This document shows positions 61,105 through 64,000 of a stretch of 64,000 nucleotides of DNA, piece after piece. Location: contig NZ_JAHCLU010000006.1 in assembly GCF_018448785.1 (NCBI RefSeq), positions 124,001 to 188,000 on the forward strand. Reading direction: 5' to 3'. The translations under genes were made by a program, and so were the position numbers. A model generated the notes under the pieces. That model had not been told where the DNA came from and made no database searches. It saw nothing but the letters and a program-made list of their open reading frames with translations. Origin of the DNA: Halomonas jincaotanensis (GTDB taxonomy: Bacteria; Pseudomonadota; Gammaproteobacteria; Pseudomonadales; Halomonadaceae). Numbering within the stretch: the first letter of the stretch is position 1; each line of letters opens with the position of its first letter.

Positions 61105-61782
61105 TCACGACCCCTCGCGGTCTTGCAGTGCCTGCCTGAAACGCTCCTGCAGTGCCGAGGGCTCTGCGCGTACCGGCAGGCTGGCCTCGAGGTCGAGGGC
61201 CACGGTACGGGTTTCACCCCGGCTGATCTGTCCTTCCCACCACTGCTGATGCGTGTCCTCCAGACGAGGATGCCAGATGCGCAACGCATGGCGACCCGCC
61301 GGAAGACCGGGTAGGGCAACACGGCCGTCGGCGCCGGTCCTGGCGATGCGGGGGGCGTTGCTGACCACGATGAAGGCCCGCATGTGGTCGTGGATATTGC
61401 AGCCCAGCACCACCACGCCCGCCTGGTCGAAGGTCACCGGTGGCGGGGTTTCCTGTAGATAGAGTTCCAGGTCGAAGACCTTGGCCGGCGAAAAGGAAAA
61501 GACGTGATGGCGGGTGGTGTCGCGGTTGGGGAAGCTGACGCGGCTATCCACGGCCACCACCGAGACACGCGGGACGAAGGCGGCGTCGCGCTGCATGACC
61601 TCGCCCGCGTCACCGGCGGCCGAGGGAGTGCCGGGATGCAACACCTCGACCACGGCATCTGCCAGCGGCTCGCCGGTGCTGGCATCGGTTACCTGCAGCT
61701 GGGCGCCGCTCGCAGGAGACGCCAAGACGAGACTCAGGCACAGCCAGGCCAGGCCTCTGAGGAGGAGGGTATCGTGTCTCAT
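61105..61782 (-). CDS. Cupredoxin-like periplasmic protein (annotated elsewhere as methylamine utilization protein)
   Basis: A 225-residue exported protein with a signal peptide to about residue 26. The middle is a cupredoxin-like fold with candidate copper ligands H92/H93 (TTRHHVFSF) and GCNIHDHM (C128, H131, H133, M134). The C-terminal part resembles a carboxypeptidase regulatory-like beta fold (ALPGLPAGRHALRIWHP). Similar proteins are named methylamine utilization or MauL, but no other mau genes are here. It leads the operon with the GGDEF-EAL and DUF3034 genes and may sense copper or redox state. Confidence 0.68.
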   Translation of the reverse strand: MRHDTLLLRGLAWLCLSLVLASPASGAQLQVTDASTGEPLADAVVEVLHPGTPSAAGDAGEVMQRDAAFVPRVSVVAVDSRVSFPNRDTTRHHVFSFSPAKVFDLELYLQETPPPVTFDQAGVVVLGCNIHDHMRAFIVVSNAPRIARTGADGRVALPGLPAGRHALRIWHPRLEDTHQQWWEGQISRGETRTVALDLEASLPVRAEPSALQERFRQALQDREGS

Positions 61783-61911
61783 CTAGATATCATCATAAGT
61801 GCCAGTCATCGTGGATGGTTAGAGTCATCCAGCCGATGCTAGCACGCCTCAACGTTGACGGGTTTCACAACATGGGTTTAGAGAGTTAGAGAGATGGTGG
61901 GACGCCGCGTG

Positions 61912-63084
61912 CTAGTTAACGCGATAGACGCACTTTCCCGCCACGAAAGTCTGTTGTGGCTGGAAGTCGCCATCGAGCAGCGTGATATCGGCATCGAAAC
62001 CGACGGCCAGGCGGCCCTTGCCGGCGTGCAACCCCAATACGCGGGCGACATTGCCGGCAATCAGGCCGAGTGCCTGTTCGAGGGGTAGGACCTTCTCGTG
62101 TACGAGGCGTTGCCAGTCGGCGATCAGGGCGGTATTGCGGGCCACCCGCATGCCCAGATAGGTGCCCTTGGCGTCGAACTCGGGGAGGCTGCCGTTGCAG
62201 TCAGAACTCATGGTGATGCGCTCGGCGGGCACGCCGCGTGCGAGCAGGAACGACACCGCCTCGAAGGCGGAAATGTCCTCCTCGCCGACCTCGTCGAAGG
62301 CCGTGACGTCGACGCAGGCGTCGAACCTAAGCGCGTAGTCGGCGGCTTCCTCGAGGAGCGCGCGATGGCGATTGACGTGAGTGGGAATGACCTGGTCAGC
62401 GGGGATCTCGGTCTCAGCGAGCAACCGGCGCAGCGGCTCCAGGCCGCGTTTGCCATCGCCTAGGTGGAAGTGACAGATACCAAGCTTGCCGGCCAGCATG
62501 GCACCGACTCGTACCTCACTGACCAGTCGCTCGATCTCGTCCTGGCGCGGCTGGCTGGAGCGATGATCCGAGATCGCCAGCTCGCCCAGCCCGAGCACCT
62601 CGGGAATCCAGGCCAGGTCGCGCTGCACGTCGCCGGTAAGCGTCGGTGGCGGGAAGCGATAGGCGCCGGTGTACATGTAGGCGGCGATGCCCTCGGCACG
62701 CAGCCCGCGCACCTTGGCGAGAAGGTCCGCCGGGGAACGGCTGATGCTGTCGGTGCCCAGCACCCCCACCACCGTGGCGATGCCCATCGAGGCGATCTCC
62801 TCTGCGGTAATCTCCGGGCAGCGGTTGCCGCAGCCTCCTTCGCCGCCACCGCCCGTCACGTGGACGTGCTGATCGATGAAGGCGGGCACGGCAATCAGGT
62901 CGCGTGCCTCCACGACCCTGACCGGCCAATCCGTCGGGACCTCAATATCCTGCCCCAAAGCGGCGATGCGACCGTCGGCGATCAGGATGTCGGTGGCTGC
63001 AAGCGACTCAGGCGCCTGAATGCGCCCCACCCGCAGCAGTGTCAGCAGGGGCTCGTCCGTCACTTCCATCAAGTCGAATGCCAT
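61912..63084 (-). CDS. iadA: Isoaspartyl dipeptidase
   Basis: A 390-residue amidohydrolase that splits beta-aspartyl dipeptides. Metal-binding HVH (H73, H75) is in AFIDQHVHVTGGGGEGG, and VVGVLGTDSISRSP, ISDHRSSQP, THVNRHRALLEEA and TMSSDCNGSLP match the E. coli enzyme as I recall it. Its start overlaps the stop of the cyanophycin synthetase-like gene by one base. That pairing suggests use of beta-Asp-Arg released from cyanophycin. The 129 bases after it show no gene. Confidence 0.92.
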   Translation of the reverse strand: MAFDLMEVTDEPLLTLLRVGRIQAPESLAATDILIADGRIAALGQDIEVPTDWPVRVVEARDLIAVPAFIDQHVHVTGGGGEGGCGNRCPEITAEEIASMGIATVVGVLGTDSISRSPADLLAKVRGLRAEGIAAYMYTGAYRFPPPTLTGDVQRDLAWIPEVLGLGELAISDHRSSQPRQDEIERLVSEVRVGAMLAGKLGICHFHLGDGKRGLEPLRRLLAETEIPADQVIPTHVNRHRALLEEAADYALRFDACVDVTAFDEVGEEDISAFEAVSFLLARGVPAERITMSSDCNGSLPEFDAKGTYLGMRVARNTALIADWQRLVHEKVLPLEQALGLIAGNVARVLGLHAGKGRLAVGFDADITLLDGDFQPQQTFVAGKCVYRVN

Positions 63085-64000
63085 CAGATCGACTCGCCGG
63101 CGAATTCATGCGCCGGCGAGAAGCGCCTGCCTCGGAAGCGCTCGATAGCACCGGTGATGTCATCGATCAGCAGCACCAGCAGGTCGCCCTGGCTTGCCTC
63201 GTCGAAGGCCTTGTCGACGGCCTGGGCTTCCTCCATGATGATCTCCACCCGGCAGGTACCGCCCACTGATTCGGCGCCGTCACGCAGCAGGCCGGCGGCC
63301 TCGCCGGGCGTACGACCGCGGGAATCGGTCTCGTAGATGTAGACGATGTCATGCATCCGCGCGAGCAGGGTGCCCAGGCTGAACAGGTCCTCGTCGCGGC
63401 GATTCCCCGGAGCGCTGGCCACGCCGATACGCCGCCCGGCGGGGATCCGGTCGACCAGCCCACTGAGGGCCTCGAGGGCAGGCACGTTATGCCCGTAGTC
63501 GATGAGCACCTTGATACCGTCGGCTTCGATGAGGTTGGTGCGTCCGGGGTTCTGTCCCGGGGTGGGATGGAAGGTGCGCAGTCCCATCTGGATATCGGCG
63601 ATCGAGAGCCCCAAGGCATAGGCCGCGGCACTCGCAGCCAGGGCGTTGGCGACGTTGAAGGTGGCGTGTCCCTCGAAGGTGATCGGCACGTCCACCACCG
63701 GGATCACCTCGGCCTCGACATGGCCCTGGCGCATCACGATGCGCTCGTTGTGGACGGTGAAGGCCACTCCGTGTTCGCGGACATGCTGTCGGACCGGCCG
63801 CGAGTCGGGATCCATGGTGAAGAAGACGACCTCGCCACGCGCCCATTCCTGGCCGGCCAGGACACGCGGATCGTCGGCATTGAGCACGGCGGTCCCGGTC
63901 TTGCAGACGGCATCGATCACCACGGTCTTGCAGCGTGCCAGTTCGTCCAGGGTACGGATATCGTGCTCGCCCAAGTGGTCGCTGGCGATGTTGAGCAGCA
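63084..64000 (-). CDS. Cyanophycin synthetase-like Mur ligase, C-terminal part
   Basis: About 304 codons of the C-terminal half of a Mur-ligase-type enzyme; the 5' part is beyond the right edge. Reading continues past the edge with NIASDHLGEHDIRTLDELARCKTVV, which matches the central ligase domain of cyanophycin synthetase (SDHLG, then DTLE-LA-VKS). Later segments are VLNADDP, FNVANALAASAAAYALG and IDYGHNVPALEAL. It could be CphA or a CphA-related ligase; the missing ATP-grasp half decides. It is coupled to iadA. Confidence 0.75.
   Translation of the reverse strand, partial: LLNIASDHLGEHDIRTLDELARCKTVVIDAVCKTGTAVLNADDPRVLAGQEWARGEVVFFTMDPDSRPVRQHVREHGVAFTVHNERIVMRQGHVEAEVIPVVDVPITFEGHATFNVANALAASAAAYALGLSIADIQMGLRTFHPTPGQNPGRTNLIEADGIKVLIDYGHNVPALEALSGLVDRIPAGRRIGVASAPGNRRDEDLFSLGTLLARMHDIVYIYETDSRGRTPGEAAGLLRDGAESVGGTCRVEIIMEEAQAVDKAFDEASQGDLLVLLIDDITGAIERFRGRRFSPAHEFAGESI

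Overview
The window reads as one continuous stretch of a GC-rich chromosome from a gammaproteobacterium. The AhpC/AhpF pair, DUF6164 protein, HemN, split class II ribonucleotide reductase (NrdJa/NrdJb) and the overall gene style suggest a halophilic, denitrifying Halomonas-like organism; this taxonomic call is an inference from remembered family sequences, not a search. I see no rRNA, tRNA, insertion sequence, prophage or CRISPR array.

Layout. 1-5.8 kb is housekeeping: the cut-off aspartate carbamoyltransferase gene, an IclR regulator divergent from an omega-amino-acid:pyruvate aminotransferase, then ahpC and ahpF behind an OxyR-type operator. 6.0-23.9 kb is a signalling block: a degenerate phytochrome-GGDEF protein, a GAF/PAS/GGDEF/EAL protein, a canonical bacteriophytochrome-GGDEF with its heme oxygenase (bphO-bphP), a KaiB-KaiC pair fused into an operon with a membrane HAMP/PAS/EAL protein, and a TctC-like periplasmic binding protein translationally coupled to a large membrane GGDEF-EAL protein plus a stand-alone EAL protein. 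24-31 kb holds a phosphotransferase-like protein, a PRPP synthetase, a DUF6164 protein, a histidine phosphatase, and a Pho-box-preceded phnDCEE transporter.

31.5-57.9 kb is an anaerobic/denitrification block: a small cytochrome c, nsrR, hemN, nrdJab, a globin, nirCF divergent from nirS-DLGHJEN (cytochrome cd1 nitrite reductase and heme d1 synthesis), a cytochrome c'-like protein, an unknown CxxCH protein, nnrS, a SirB-like membrane protein, norCBQD, a DUF4870-norE-norF operon on the other strand, and a lipoprotein truncated haemoglobin. TTGAY-N4-RTCAN boxes (FNR/DNR type) precede most of these units, and NsrR-type AAGATGCAT elements sit near the inferred start sites of three, so the block looks co-regulated by low oxygen/NO. 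No nap, nar or nos genes are present here.

57.9-61.8 kb is a tightly overlapping trio (MauL-like cupredoxin protein, GGDEF-EAL protein, DUF3034 outer-membrane protein). 61.9-64.0 kb holds isoaspartyl dipeptidase behind the C-terminal part of a cyanophycin synthetase-like ligase that leaves the right edge.

The most unusual content is the clock/light/second-messenger block: KaiB, KaiC with the Ser-Thr phosphorylation pair preserved, biliverdin photoreceptor machinery and six cyclic-di-GMP proteins within 18 kb.
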